Assembly: GCA_035079385.1 (NCBI GenBank)
Contig: JAVHKY010000001.1
Coordinates: 2,079,001-2,143,000 of the forward strand
Direction: 5' to 3'
From: Aspidiotus rigidus
Lineage: Eukaryota > Arthropoda > Insecta > Hemiptera > Diaspididae
Length of the DNA: 64,000 nucleotides
Under the pieces are notes generated by a model. It was not told the DNA's origin, ran no database searches, and saw nothing but the letters and a program-made list of their open reading frames with translations. The position numbers and the translations under genes were made by a program. This document shows, in pieces, positions 11,358-24,640 of the stretch; within the stretch, counting starts at the first letter, position 1, and every line of letters starts with the position of its first letter.

Positions 11358-14300
11358 TCAATTCGTTTGAATGCCATTTCGAAGGAATATCGGTGATGTA
11401 GACCACATCATAATCAACACACTGGCGAGAGAAGAATCAATTTCCTGCGAAGAAAATAGAAAAAAATCATTTTTATAAAGTTCGAATTCAACTCAAACAT
11501 TCAACAGAAAAACGAATAAGTTGAGGTTTCATTTTGTATATGATGGAAATCATGCAATCTCATCCATACATAGCCATTGCTTATATCGTAATTTTTTATT
11601 TCATGCGGAAAATACCTTCCATCATAGACAGTGGACCAAAGACACTTACTATAGAAGAGGACATTACATAAAATATCAGTTCTATAAATAATTTTAAAAT
11701 TCCATCAATTCAAATTATGCTGATTTAAAGATAAAGAAGTTAGTTAATTAGGTATAAAAAAGAGAAATTAAAGTAGTAAAAATTATACTCATATTATTTT
11801 CCTCAATTAAAAGTAAACAAATTTTAGTTTATTGTTTTCAAAAGGTTGATGTACAGCAGGCTAAAAATGAAGATACAAAATCGTTCATACGAAATATTTT
11901 CCGAATTCAATTTTACAAGATAAATAAGATCCAATTTTGAATGTAACTCACAGTGCCATCGTCCGAAGTGATCAATCTAAGACAGACATCCGAATCCATG
12001 TATTTTTCGACAGTGCTTACAGGCATCAGCCCTTCTTTCAGCCACGTGATGGGCAAATACTTGTTGGCTTTGTATTGGTCGCCACTTAATTTAGCCAAAC
12101 CTTGAAAACAATTAGTCCCTGCTAACTGAAATATCAATTTCACCTCTGCTCCACTCTGCGAACACAAATTTAAATTGTTAGGCTATTTCTAGATGTGTCT
12201 CACTAATGAAAATTGAAATGCAGGTAGGTGCCAACTTTGAAGACGTAGGTCAGTTTTGCTTCGGTAGATGGTTCAAATTTCCAACAACTATCCAAAATGG
12301 AAGTGGCCATATTATTGTCTTTATAACTTCGAATTAGAAAATATCTCGAATCTTAGACGAAAGTGGGTGAGAGAGAGAAAAAAGATAGTTATTACAGGTA
12401 TCTCGCCAGTTTTATTAAGATGTATGATCGAACCATAAACGTTAGCTTACTTTCAGTTATTAGTCCAGAATATAGCGAAGCCGTATTGGCTACATTTACA
12501 TCCACAAGAACTTTATTGTGAAGGGCTATAAGAATGAAAAATACAAACGATACAATTAAATGCTGGGATAGCGAGTTTGACTTTGAAAAAATAAGTACTA
12601 GGCCTACTTTCTTTTACTTACGTTGTTGAAACAAATCTACAGTGTAAGAAGCTGGTTTCAGCCCGATGAAGTCAGGATCATCGGCAGGAAATTTAGACTT
12701 TTCTTCAATTGTCAAGACATTGGCAATTGTTTCGAGTACTTGTTTTTCTTCCTTGAATTTTCACCGAGAAGAGGCATTAATCATTTGTAATATCGTCTCA
12801 AATGACAGTAGTTTGCTATTATTTTTTCCCGCGCGATATCATATTGGGTACACTTTCCGTAACATCGGGTAAACAAGAAACCCGTTCGTCCGACAAATTT
12901 TGGTTTCAATAGAAGGGGGGGGGGGGGGTGGGAGGATTTTGGCTTACTTCAAATTTCAAATGTTGGCCGTAGGTATCTGGGGATTTAGACGAGAAAAAGA
13001 AAGAAAGAAAAATTTTCTGGCATAGCCAAATAAATGAAAATCATGTTCCATGTCTTTTATATTTTATCAGTCATCTTGAAATATTTCAGTCTAGGCTTCT
13101 ACTAGGTCAAGTGTTCGTGAGATATTATTCGTTTACCCCTTTACCTATCTTGGCGTCGTATAAGTCTTATGAGGTAGCGCGAACTCGCTCCGCTCGTTCG
13201 CCCCCTGTCTCGCTATTGTATTGGAATGGTATGTGACAATTCAAGTCTAGGGGACTTGGAAAAATTTCGACTATCCAGCCTTTATTTATTTAATTATTTA
13301 ATTATTCAATTATTTAATTATTTAATTATTTATTACGCGGGGTCTACTCGCGAATTTCTGAATCACCCACGGGGTAGAGATTTTCTAATTATTAATTATA
13401 TTAATTATTTATTTATTTAATTATTTATTTATTTATTTATTCATTTATTTATTTATTATTAATTCTTCTACTAGGTCAAGCGTTCGTGAGATATTATTCG
13501 TTTACCCCTTTACCTATCTTGGCGTCGTATAAGTCTTGTATGAGAAATATTTTGAGGTAATTGTGGGTGTTCTATATTTTGAGGTATCAACTTTCGTGGG
13601 GCGAACGAGCGATCTCGCTGTTGTATTGGAATGGTATGAGAAAATTCAAGTCTTCTATGAGTAATATGAGGTAGCGCGAACTCGCTGTTGTATTGGAATG
13701 GTATGAGACAATTCAAGTCTAGGGGACTTGGAAAAATTTCGACTATCCAGCCATATATGATAGGAAGAGGGACTTAGAAAATTTTCTAATTATTTATTAA
13801 TTATTTAATTATTTATTTATTTAATTATTTATCTATCTATTTATTTATTTATTTATTTATTATTAATTATTATTATTACGCGGGGTGTACTCGCGAATTT
13901 CAAAATCACCCACGGGGTAGAGATTTTCCAATTATTAATTATATTAATTATTTAATTATTTATTTATTTAATTATTTAATTATTTATTTATTTATTAATT
14001 ATTATTATTACGCGGGGTGTACTCGCGAATTTCTGAATCACCCACGGGGTAGAGATTTCTCTTGACGGGGGGGTGGGGGGGGGGTGTACTCGCGAGTTTC
14101 AAAATCGGGGTCCGGCGAGAGAAAAGACATGGAACATGTCAAAAATGCGAGAAGGGGCAGTTGAAAAAATTGGGGTCGGGAATTTAGACGAGGGGGCGGG
14201 CGAAGCTTAGAAAACTTCTGAAAGTAGATTATGCGTATTCGAAAACTTGGAGAGGAAGACGTAGCAGGAGAGGATTCGACAAAATTCCAACTTTTCAAGA

Positions 14301-17300
14301 CACACATGAAGAAGGCAAAGGATTTGATGATAATTCGACTTAATTTTGGGCCCGGAAAAGAAGGAGAAAGAAAAAGTACATCATTTTTTTCACAACGTTG
14401 TGGAAGAAGGTTCAAGTACCCTATGAATTCAATTCTTTTCAATTTCCTTCAAATCCTGACCGGTTCACGTATTGCTAATCCCAATCACCATTATTTTAAA
14501 GCGTAAAAATGTATTTTCAAAAATTGAAGTCTTACCAGAGACATTGATTTAGAGGGCGATCTCAAACAACGTAGAAATAAAGAAAACCATTTAATTCTCA
14601 GATACAGAATAGCCTTCGCTGTATCGCAATCCATCTCAAATTTCAAATTCGAATCGATCATAAAAACGTAGGTATTCTTGGTTTTCACAGTATCTCCGCT
14701 GTCACTTTCTTCCAAATCGAAATTATTATTCTGCAGCAAGACGACTAAAACAAACGAACATTTGAAAACGATGAACAAGAGCAAGGAAACAAAATTTACT
14801 TCGTCATCCTTCCGACGAGTACACTCCCGTCTTGTCAACTTATGTCATCCACATTTTTTCAGTTATTCAGGAGAAATGCTGAAAAATTCGTGCTGTACAT
14901 CTTAAATACTCTTGCAGTTGAAAAATTAACAGTCTAGAATATCGCTCACCACTTTTTTTATTTTTCGAAGCGGCGCATATTTTGAAAGAACCTGCGAACA
15001 GAGCCAGCGTCATAGGTGTAACTGCTGTACACATAGAAGCTGTGCAAGTATCGTTCGAGTACGAGCTACTCAGTTCATCGCAGACCAGCCAGTCGGTAGG
15101 TAAATTCTCAATTATATCTTCCTGTGTCAACAGAACAGTTTGACTGGATTGTAAGCTAGAATAATCCAACAAAGTCGACATCGGATGGAACAATACTTCG
15201 TCTTCCGTATTGCTGAAAAAATAAAATAAAAAATTGAATAGCTTGCAAAGTCGGTTTCACTGATCATATTTCTGGTGAATGATTCAGGCAATGGCCTCGC
15301 AATATGCAGTCTTCATCCTCCTCATCGTAATTATCACTCAAGAGTCTAAGATTTTTCTCAATTTTATATTCGTATCAAGATTCACACAAGTCATAAGGCT
15401 TACGTGAAGTATATCTATGTATTTTAAAAGTCGAAATCCTTCCATATAGTTTACTTTCTCTTCGAAGCTCGGAGCTTTTGAAATCCTTTAAAAAAGTCAA
15501 GCAAAAAGATTTTCCAAAAACTAGCTCTTCATCAGTCAAGTTCCGCTAACTTTCGAATCTTCTTATCAGGAATACGAACTACAACGATTTGGTCGATAGT
15601 TGGGGCCGAAAATTTTCAGCAAGATGGGACATCTCGTTCAAAATCAGCTGTAATAAAACGTCGAGTAATGCACTGTTCATGAGCTATGGACTTACTTTAA
15701 TTTTAATTTACTACGAGTACGATCAACAAAAATTAAGTTCGGATACAGCCCGCCAACGAGAGCAGCTTTCACAAAAACCCACTCTTTAGAATTCGAATTG
15801 AGATCTCGCATATCATTAACCCCTCTCGTTTTCACAATACCCATGGCACGAAGATGTCCAACTATGTTTGATCTGGTAGTGTTGACTAATTCAAAGGTCG
15901 ACTGAGAAATACATAAATCTTCACAATACATCCTATCCCACTTTTCTATACCGGCATTTTGACGTCCCTATAACAAGAAAATAGAGGGAGAAAAGAAAAA
16001 GGAAGGGAAATAGAGATAAAATAGTAACTCAAATATGTACCAAAAATAATTTGATCAGTATTAGATGATCACTAAAATGTTTCGATGAGATTTTCTTCCA
16101 TTCTTTTCCGGCGATATGAGATTTCTTTTTGAATTTTTCCTCGAGTTCAAAAATAGATCTACAAGTAGACAAAAAATTCGGGTCACGGTAATTTAGTTTT
16201 ATTGAATGCTTAAGGATAAAAAAAAAATATACAATCAAAGTAAGAGGCTCACTTGTGTTTAGAAAATGCAGCCACTGTTAAAATAGGGTCAAGACATTTC
16301 AAAGCAACAGCATATAATACCATTTTTGCATACTGCGGCTCTAGTGGAAGTTGCAACATAATCTTTCCGAGTTCGGTCAAATGTTCGTAATTGCGACAGA
16401 TATCGAAGGCGTCAATACTCTATACCAAAAAATACCAACAAAAATATTCAAGAATTCGAAAATGGTAAGACGGAATAACTTAATTAATCATAATTTCTTT
16501 TTTTATTTCCGTAAAATTGGAGTTATTGTTTCAATCGTCAAGTTTTATTTGGATTTTACAAGTCAGTTAAGAAAGCTAGGAAGAAGCGTAGAAGGAGAAC
16601 TTTTCGCAGCGCAAAAAATGAAAATTAGGTTTCGTATCCCATAGTACATGACGTCATCTTGAGTGAATCACAGCCACGACTACTTTATGACGTCATTAAC
16701 GGGTTGAAATCTTGGCCCAGCTTGTGAGCTCACATACGATCCCTGGCTTAGTATCTATACACCAGGCTATTTTGCTCCATACATATACTAACAAGGTATA
16801 TTGGCTCAGAATTCAGTTTTTTCAAGTTTCTAGAGGTAAATTCCGGAATTAGGGATAGGGCTGAGATACACACGTATAGTCGGTTATGGTTGTATGAACA
16901 TCCGGAGGCAATTCTTGAAATGAAAGAGGGAATTCAGAAAAGCTATTAAGCATATCAAAGTTCCTCTTGAAGAAATTATAACTTTTCCAACTTCAGCACA
17001 TGAGGCAGTCGCCAGATTACACCTTCTGCCAACGAATACCCTTTCTCACAAGAAAAGTCTTCTCGTCAGTTAAAATCAGAATAAGATTCCTATCGTTTCG
17101 TCAAGAAATTTCAATGTACATATAATGAAAGAATCTAGACATCTATGTTACTTCTGTACGATTATAGGATTATGACAAATGCTCACTTTTAAGACATCAA
17201 CCGAGTGTTTTAATGAGAAATTTTCCGGTACTGTCAGAGCACGTTCTAGATAACAATTTACAGACATCTCGTCCGAAACCATCTGTTTCGTATACAAACA

Positions 17301-20300
17301 CAAAATCTGAAACCGAATATAATTTCCAAACACATCAGAAAATATAACTCGAGTTTCCTAATCGAACGAGAAGTACCTGTAAGTAATATTTTGCATCTTT
17401 TCAACAACAGCTTGCGATCAATAACAATTTAACCATTCTATTCTGAGGATTGATAAATGATTAGTCCCAACCGTATCACCGTATTTAAAAGTTTGAGATC
17501 ATTGTCTTCGATAATTCGCATAGAGCTCTGAGATTACCAACACGTTTATACTTGCGACTACCTCACAAAAACCATTCGAATTCTTGTAATGAATTCAAGT
17601 TTTTCTCGAGGATTAATTTTCGAAAATTTTCTAAAGGGACTTGACCACCTCCTTCGTCAATCTTTTGAAAAGATTTCAACACCTGCAGTATCCCGCAGGT
17701 ATTTTAACTTCACCTCCATTTATTCAACTAGCTACATACCTTCGGCGAGCAAGTGTAAATATTGGCGATCGGATTTTTTTCGAGAAGAGTCATCAATCGA
17801 GAGTACAATCTATAACAACAACCTGGTTGGAGACGACCAACTTTTGTGGCTCTTTGCAGTGCTTGAGTGGACGTGATCCAACTAGTCACAAATGATAATT
17901 TTCCAGATGGTTCAAGGTACATCTTCTGCAATTCAAGTTAAATTAGGCCTATTAGATTTCATGTTCTTTAAAAGGTTCATCTGATCGCGTATCTTACTCG
18001 CTCGATTTTTCCTGTATCGATGACGTAGACCAGGTCACTAATTGTAATACCCACAGCGCCCACGTTTGTTGACAGTATAATCTTGCGGCAATTAGGAGGT
18101 AGCATTTGAAATATCAGTTTCTGTTCACTAGTCTAAGACAGGAGAATGTTCAATTACTTATTGTAGTTAAGTAAATTGTAACTAGATTTTCATAAATGGC
18201 ATAGTCATATTTTACGAGTGGAATATTTTCAAGAGGTCGCGAAAAATTCATTCATATGAAATGTTTTCCTCCAACAGATATTCAAAGTCTGTTGTCACTG
18301 TTTGAAAGAAAAAGAAGAAAAAAATGGTAGCCTACTTCGCTGATTGGGCATCGGAAACGAGCAGGGAACCTGTTTTACGAGGACCTCCTCCACACTATGT
18401 TTTTTTACTTCTTCTTCGTCAAGCTTTAGAAATTTTCTCAAGTCTCTAAAATGAGTCAGAGTCAAAGCCGTTGCCCGAACGAAATTTACAAATTCCCTTC
18501 TCGTCGGCCTAGAGTCAAAATGTTGTATCTCAGAAAATTGTAATTTTACAGAAGAGTCGAAGAACAACTTTCTATGGTACTGAATGAAGTTACAATAAAT
18601 GGAAAATAATTTGTTATTTTTCGCATAATTAATGAATTACGTGTATACATCATTTTATCATTCTAGAACGATGAATTATCATCACGAGAACTAGCAACCA
18701 AACCACTAATTTTGGGAGTAACGACTTTTTGACTCTAGGCCGACGTTCTATAGCCTGGACTTTCCTATCATCTAACCTGGACACCCCCTTTCATAAATCG
18801 AAAGACAAACACTACTTTTTCAAACCACCTTCCCCTTCCATATCCTTCTTACTTTCTTCTTTATTTATGATCAACTTCCGAAATGTTATTCAAATCCCTA
18901 CAGTAGATTACACCCCCGCACCCTCAGAGACCTCAATGTGACTGAAAGGTGGCACCAGATATTTATCCAGAAAAGCCTTCTTTACAACAGGTTGCTCGAA
19001 AAAGAGAGAGAAAAAAAAAACATTATTTCGTAAACAAATCAAAACTTCAAAACTAATTTTCGAAACTAAATACCTATGGTGTAACTTATGCCGAGGAATA
19101 CAACAATAAAATTCCTAAACTAACTCTCCCTCTGCACAGAATGCCAAGTTATAAGATAATTCGTACACTCTTACTTGCATGTTGGAATACAAGAAACGAA
19201 GAGTAAAACTTCCACCCGAGGAAACCAATTCTGACTCTCGCTCAAACAGCACATCTCTAAGCGATAGAACATCGGAAAAACTCGGTAGAAATATCATAAT
19301 AGCGCCTGTATAAAGAGCAATGAAACATTATGGTCGAAAGACTATGGTACTGAAGAGTAGATCTTTGGTCACTACAACTCTACAGAATCGGATCAAACAT
19401 AAACCATCAAATGTATAGGTACAATTTTTATTCCACCTTGAAAATTTATTCCCATAAAAATTATCCGAAGAATATATTTACCTGGTTTACTAAAGGCATG
19501 TATATGTAATACACTCGTATACACAAGTTCTAAATCTATACCATGTTCAGGATAGAAGTGTTCGTAGTACATAATTAATCTGTTAGTATGTTCATTAAAA
19601 TTGGTAGAGGCTGTCAGTTTTATAAATTCGCGATCTGAAACTATTTTCTCATTCTTACAAATCCTAGAACACACACACAAAAAAAAAAAATTAAGATACC
19701 GGCTTATAGGTAGGTAAGTGAAAAGTACATAGAAATTAGTTTTTCTCACAAATGATACTGTAAAATTTCTATGACTGCGGTATGATTCCTTTGAGATGCC
19801 CAATCAATAGCCGTGAACCCACCATAAGTCCGTATGGTCGTATCGGCACCGGATTTTAATAATTCTAAAACATATCTTATTTTCCCGTGTCTACAGGCAG
19901 CCATCAATAAAGTGATGCCACTAATCTTTAGCTATAAAAAATCAGAGATATTGTCCCTTCCTATATAAATTGAATATAATATTAAGCAAATAGAAAAATT
20001 CAAGAATACCTGATAATTAACGGATACGATATTGTGCTTGAAACTATTCAACAAAAATATGAAAACGTCATCATCGCCTGTATTCCATGCTTTCTCCATG
20101 GCAGAATTTATTACTTCTATCAGACTCATCTATCATCATAAATGCAAGGATTTAACTATTGAGCCTAAGTCCTGAAAATGTCAATTATGTATACCTTCTT
20201 TTAACGTAGGTACTTACATCAGGTGAATTCCCTCCAAACGATTCCTTTTGAGACATGTTACTATTATCAACACTGATTTTCGTTTGACATCTACTCAAGA

Positions 20301-22314
20301 AGTCCGTTCTGCAAATCATTTTCCCTCGTAAGTTTTTAGGCTACATTTATGGGTACATCAATGAGTTTAGATCGATTAAAATAAAATGTAAAAGAACGAA
20401 GTTCAAGCAAATACTTATAAAACGAGAAATTTCCAAGCGCTTTCGTACGAAAAAGTTTCAAAATTTCAACGAACTCTCGTAGATATAGTTACCTCATCAG
20501 AATATCCTCTAAAAAAAATTCTTGTATTGGAACAAGATTTGAAGACACTGTAAAAGAAAAATATGCTAAAATGAAATCCAAATTCGACAATAAGAAATGG
20601 AATTCCTTTTAATTACATTACTTGAAATGGTTATGGTTTTGATGGTCATATCGAAGGGAGTTTTCGGGCACGAGAAGTACGCGAATAAAGATGTTACGTC
20701 GTATGCATTTGTCATTATTACCAGCCTCAAAAAAGGGTTCACTTTGAAGAGATCCTTCAGGCCAATAAGCAAAAATTCGGTTACATAATCACATTCCTCG
20801 AATTCATCCAGAACCACGATAACTTTTCCTTGGAAAACTTGCTCTTTCGATATTAACATTTTGAGCAGTACATCCGGGGTTACGCAAATTACAATCGACG
20901 TCGCTGATTTCCTACATTAAAAAAAGAGTTACTTATGCTCCATATTTTTGTCATATTTCCTACAACTTTGTAAGCGATTACTTCGTTTCGAGGGGAATTT
21001 GATAGCCCACACTTTGACCGATTTCTTCTCTCCTCTCGTAAGCTATCCGTTCAGCCACAGCGACGGTCGTGATCCGGAAAGGTTCGCACAAGAATATTTT
21101 GTAACCTACTTTAGCTTCGAAACATTTTTCCATTAAAAATTGAGGTACCTTCAATAAAGTAAAAATATAAAACTAAAGCTTAATTTGCGGTCAGAATTTG
21201 TCAATTTGCGTCCCGGAAAAGAGAAGTCGAATAGCAACCCGGTTCAGTTTCTCAAGGCCAGCACTTTAACAGTGCACAAATTAGCCGCCAATTTCGGATA
21301 ACACGTCCATAATCGAAAATGAGAGGCAAATCCACAGAGAAAGAGTAAGAAGAATATACCAACCTCCCCCCTCAAAAAAAAAAAAAAAATTTGAAAGGAC
21401 TCGATAAGACGAGAAGAGGAGGTGAAATCATTCATTTTTCTGTCTTCTTACAGGGGGAGCGAGGACGCAATTAATATTTCTTCATTCTTACTTGGGTAGA
21501 TTTTCCAGAGGCGACCCCACCGTGAATAATGAGTACTTTGTTATCAGATAAGTGGTTTAAGATGATTTGTTTGTAATTGAAGATGGGGAGCGATTTACGA
21601 TATTCGTCCATGGCCGCGTTGAATTTGGCAGATTTCATCCCTTGAGAAGGCAAGACAGAAAAACTGAAATCCAACTCCGCTAAATCTCGATTCACTGAAA
21701 CGAAATAGTGGGACAATAGCAGAGCACTTTCTTTCAGTGGAATTTAAACGTTTAGAAATTTGAGCATTTACTTCGTGTTTCTCCTTCTTGACACATGAAA
21801 TCATCGTAATCCTTGGATGAGGCGAATATACGATATTCACTGGAAGAGATAGGATACTTTTGCAACGTAGCTAATATTTTGTTAAGCACATCACAAGTGA
21901 TAAACAAGCGATATCGACAGGATGGTTTTTTCACGGGTTTGTTTTTGTAGACACAGATAAAACGCTGAGAAAATGCCATGTTCTCTCTACAAGGAAGAAA
22001 ATCTACGATAAGTAATAAATCTTAGGTAAGATGTACCTATAAGGTCTTTAATGTTTGATGTCACGAACCTTTTCGTAACAGCGTGAAAGCCGAGACTCTT
22101 TGCACGTTTCCGGATGAATGCCCGTTCGTGAGCGAATAACGAAGATGGAAAACTCATTTCTACAATCACGTAAGATTGTATTCTAACATTTATAAGTAGT
22201 ACAGAAAAAAGGCAAAGGCTTACCATTTTGTTGTGATAGCGACAAGCAACGAAGCAAGCTATCGACAGTTTCTACTAAATATTCAGGAATAACAGTTTCG
22301 TCACTGGTATCCAT
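11358..22314 (-). CDS. YTHDC2: YTHDC2 orthologue: R3H / DExH helicase-like / ankyrin / HA2-OB / YTH protein
   Basis: Germ-line RNA regulator; mammalian YTHDC2 is a 3'-5' helicase that binds m6A, and Drosophila Bgcn is its relative. I trace 25 exons on the minus strand: 22314-22224, 22159-22069, 21986-21772, 21694-21492, 21148-20982, 20911-20622, 20547-20493, 20308-20218, 20129-20010, 19931-19749, 19663-19482, 19305-19175, 18132-17998, 17925-17740, 17306-17187, 16419-16253, 16158-16041, 15967-15696, 15212-14950, 14744-14536, 12751-12622, 12525-12451, 12318-12236, 12155-11952, 11444-11358; about 1288 residues. Domains: R3H (MSFPSSLFAHERAFIRKRAKSLGF, residues 31-60), Walker A GGVASGKST (~192), motif II as DEFE (~291), ankyrin insert (402-500), helicase C (TNVGAVGIT, QRATKVGR), HA2/OB (VALKCLDPILTVAAF, WVFVKAALVGGLYPNL, LPTDWLVCDE), YTH (1165-1275) with cage Trp in DSCWKFEP and ITWLKEG. 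An in-frame ATG at 22425 could add 37 residues. One exon (19931-19749) carries a one-base frameshift. Confidence 0.9.
12752..14535. repeat. Microsatellite and GC-module repeat block in a YTHDC2 intron
   Basis: This 1.8 kb intron holds long TTTA/TTAA microsatellite runs (about 13280-13465 and 13785-14005). Embedded in them are three near-identical copies of a roughly 50 bp GC-rich module beginning acgcggggt and ending ggggtagagatt (about 13335-13385, 13878-13928, 14010-14058), plus a partial fourth near 14077-14105. A separate segment of about 70 bp beginning cttctactaggtcaag and ending gtcgtataagtctt occurs at 13096-13169 and again at 13465-13537. The phrase ttcgactatccagcc also occurs twice (near 13265 and 13738). 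A G-run sits near 12916-12927. ORFs here, such as those at 14231-14506 and 14038-14442, are accidental. Confidence 0.75.
16600..16900 (+). repeat. Dispersed repeat copy in a YTHDC2 intron
   Basis: This intronic piece resembles 10640-11000 in the same orientation: aaaatgaaaat, then gttgaaatctt-gcccagcttgtg, then actaacaaggtatattggctcagaa. It is probably an old non-coding transposon. I cannot name the family and did not find clear termini. Confidence 0.45.
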
Positions 22315-23276
22315 ACTGAATGTGAATCTTCTCTTTGGGAACACTAACGAGGTAACAACCTCACGAAGAAAAAACCGTAATCTATTTGAGGAACAAGGAC
22401 CATTTTGCAGGTTTTCGGTGATCATTTACAAATAAATAAAACATTTTGCTGAAAAACTTACCCCTTGAATAGGAAGTATATAAGTACAAGAAAAAAAAAA
22501 AAAAAAAAAGCTAGGGCCGATGTAATCCTAGGTTTAACCTAATCCTAAAATTTCAGTATTAGTTTCCTAGTAATGAAATCTTCTCTGGTTGAGTAGCGCG
22601 TCTAGCCGCCGAAAAATTTCAATTCTAAATTTACACGGGTTTAATCGACAAGAGGAGAAAATTCGTAATGCTTCGAGCACACATTTTCGACTAATAACCT
22701 TCAGAGTGTTATAAAATTATTGCTACATTTACAAAACAGAACGAAAAAATTCAAAATCGCGAGCCACTAGGACACTGAAAATTTCGATTTTCAGAAAGAA
22801 TGGCGCCAATAACCGAATCGAACAGGGACTGACACTGTGCAACCACGGATGCACCTGAACGAGACGTTTCCCACTGCGCACATTTCAGTAGCCGAGCTGG
22901 CGAGTTGAGAGCAGCGACTGACTGACGACTGTTGAACCGAACTACCCATCAAAAAAAAAAATAAAAAAATAAAAAAAAACAAAAGAAAAAGCATTGACGG
23001 GTACACTATCTCAGTCTGTGCTCGGTGTGTATGTTTGTGTGTAAACACCACTAAAAAAATGAAAACATATTAGCCAATCCGATTTCAGAAGTGAAGTAGT
23101 CATCACACACGCCATTTCAACAGAAAACAATCTTCAAGGTCGCGTTGTTTCTGCTGTCTGCACAATGATTGTAATCTTTCCGTTACCTACCCCCGTCTTG
23201 TTGATAGCAGAACATCTGTAATAATCGAAATCACCTGCAACATTTCCGTTACATGACTAGAGACACCTACTTGACG

Positions 23277-23283
23277 TATAAAA
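23277..23283 (+). promoter_or_regulatory. TATA-like box
   Basis: The sequence TATAAAA follows ttgacg and precedes, about 30 bases on, a pyrimidine-containing stretch (gttgtgtctcgtaag) that could hold a start site. An ATG 123 bases further (23406) opens only a 14-codon frame (MNVDGEKAKGVVLS). It could be a real promoter for a non-coding or spliced transcript, or chance in AT-rich DNA. Confidence 0.3.
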
Positions 23284-24384
23284 ACGACTTGTGTTGGTAG
23301 TTGGTTGTGTCTCGTAAGAGGAGTTGGCCCCTAGTTGGCCTTGGTACAGTGGTTATGTTTTTGTAGTTAGTAGGGCTAGTCCAGCTAGTCTAAAGTGTTT
23401 GATCATGAATGTCGATGGTGAAAAAGCCAAAGGTGTTGTCCTGAGTTAAGTGTTGCATGAGTTGTGTGGTTGACAGCTGGTCGACAGCGGCTAAAGGACT
23501 GATATTCTGATAATGCGAGGAATGATGATTACCACGATACGACACCACGTTTAGTAAAATAAGAATTGAATCGCAATTTCGCAGCGTTTATTCAACTTCA
23601 ATATTGAGTGTGTATGGTAGCTCTCCCTGTAGTCTGTGCTCAATCAGCTAATCTTTTAAAAAGGAGTATTGTATTGTATTTTTTATGAGGGGAGACGCTT
23701 GATTTTCAATGCAACAAGTTTGTCAGTTTGTGTCCGGATCTCATCAAGAATTCTCATACCAAAACAACAAAACAAACAGTTCATTCATATTATTATTTAT
23801 TATACGTCTAATGTTCGACAGAACAGACGAAAATTTCATTTTTCTTGTTTGTGTAATGAAACGAGCAAAAACCTTCTTCAGTTTAGTCCCTGACATCGTA
23901 GTCGAGTGAGTCTTCTGCTCTGCTACGTGTTATCGCAATCGTGATTAAAACAAACCTCAGACTAACTCTTTACTCAGACTTTGATGTATTCATTCTTAGC
24001 GCGTGCACAAAATACGCTACACACTGAGTACAACACCATAGCTCGATATTGATTTCACAATTGAAAGAGGATCATCAACGATCATTTATTCACTATGCTC
24101 TACCGTTTCAATGCTCCAATTTCGTCAATATTGCTCCGATGAATTTGAATGATTCACCTCTCATCATTTTTATCCTATTTGATAAAAACAAACACCCAAC
24201 AACTGAACTAACGAAAAAGAAAGGCGGATTGAAGCTGATGATGAAAACGTTTGTAGTTTGCTGGGCAGTTGTCGGCTCAATATCATGAAGCGATGCATAA
24301 TTTATTATATCTAGGTTATTACCTATTATCAATATCAACCTATTTACACGTTTGCTCAAAAAACTGTTACAAAAAGAAGAATGC

Positions 24385-24640
24385 TTGAAAATCAAGAGAG
24401 GTGAAATACTTTGGTCACATCATCAGAGGAGACTTTGCAGCCCCGCCGAGAGAAAAAGCGGGCCTGGGGGAAAATATTTCCTGATTCCCACCCCTTGTCG
24501 AGGATGGAAATGTGAACTGAAGGGAAAAGAGGGGCAGGTCAGAGTAAGGACTTAGTCAGAGAAGAACTAAGTGGATGAGCAATATCCGGGAAAAGGACCA
24601 GTACATTCAACAGTGTTAGAGAACTCATAATATTATCATG
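24385..24640 (+). mobile_element. LINE relic, C-terminal end of a reverse transcriptase ORF
   Basis: The translation, with frame changes, shows KYFGHIIRGDFAAPPREK, then EGKRGAGQSKD, then KWMSNIREKDQ. This order (YFGHIxRG, EGKRxxG, SWxxNIRE) is the usual end of CR1/RTE-type endonuclease-reverse transcriptases. The frame is broken between the blocks and no upstream RT domain is present, so this is a dead 5'-truncated copy. Confidence 0.7.

Noticed and set aside
14038..14506. ORFs of 91 and 134 codons on both strands
   Set aside because: They overlap microsatellite and GC-module repeats and an intron of YTHDC2, and have simple-sequence composition with no conserved motif.
17590..17720. Extra YTHDC2 exon (minus strand, VLKSFQKIDEGGG...)
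   Set aside because: The reading frame looks protein-like, but exons 17925-17740 and 17306-17187 join in phase and align without a gap to the family, so no exon is needed here.
19393..19803. 136-codon minus-strand ORF read as its own gene
   Set aside because: It is read-through of two YTHDC2 exons and the intron between them; its start (MGISKESYRS) lies in the shifted frame after the extra C, and its middle (FFFLCVCSR) is intron.
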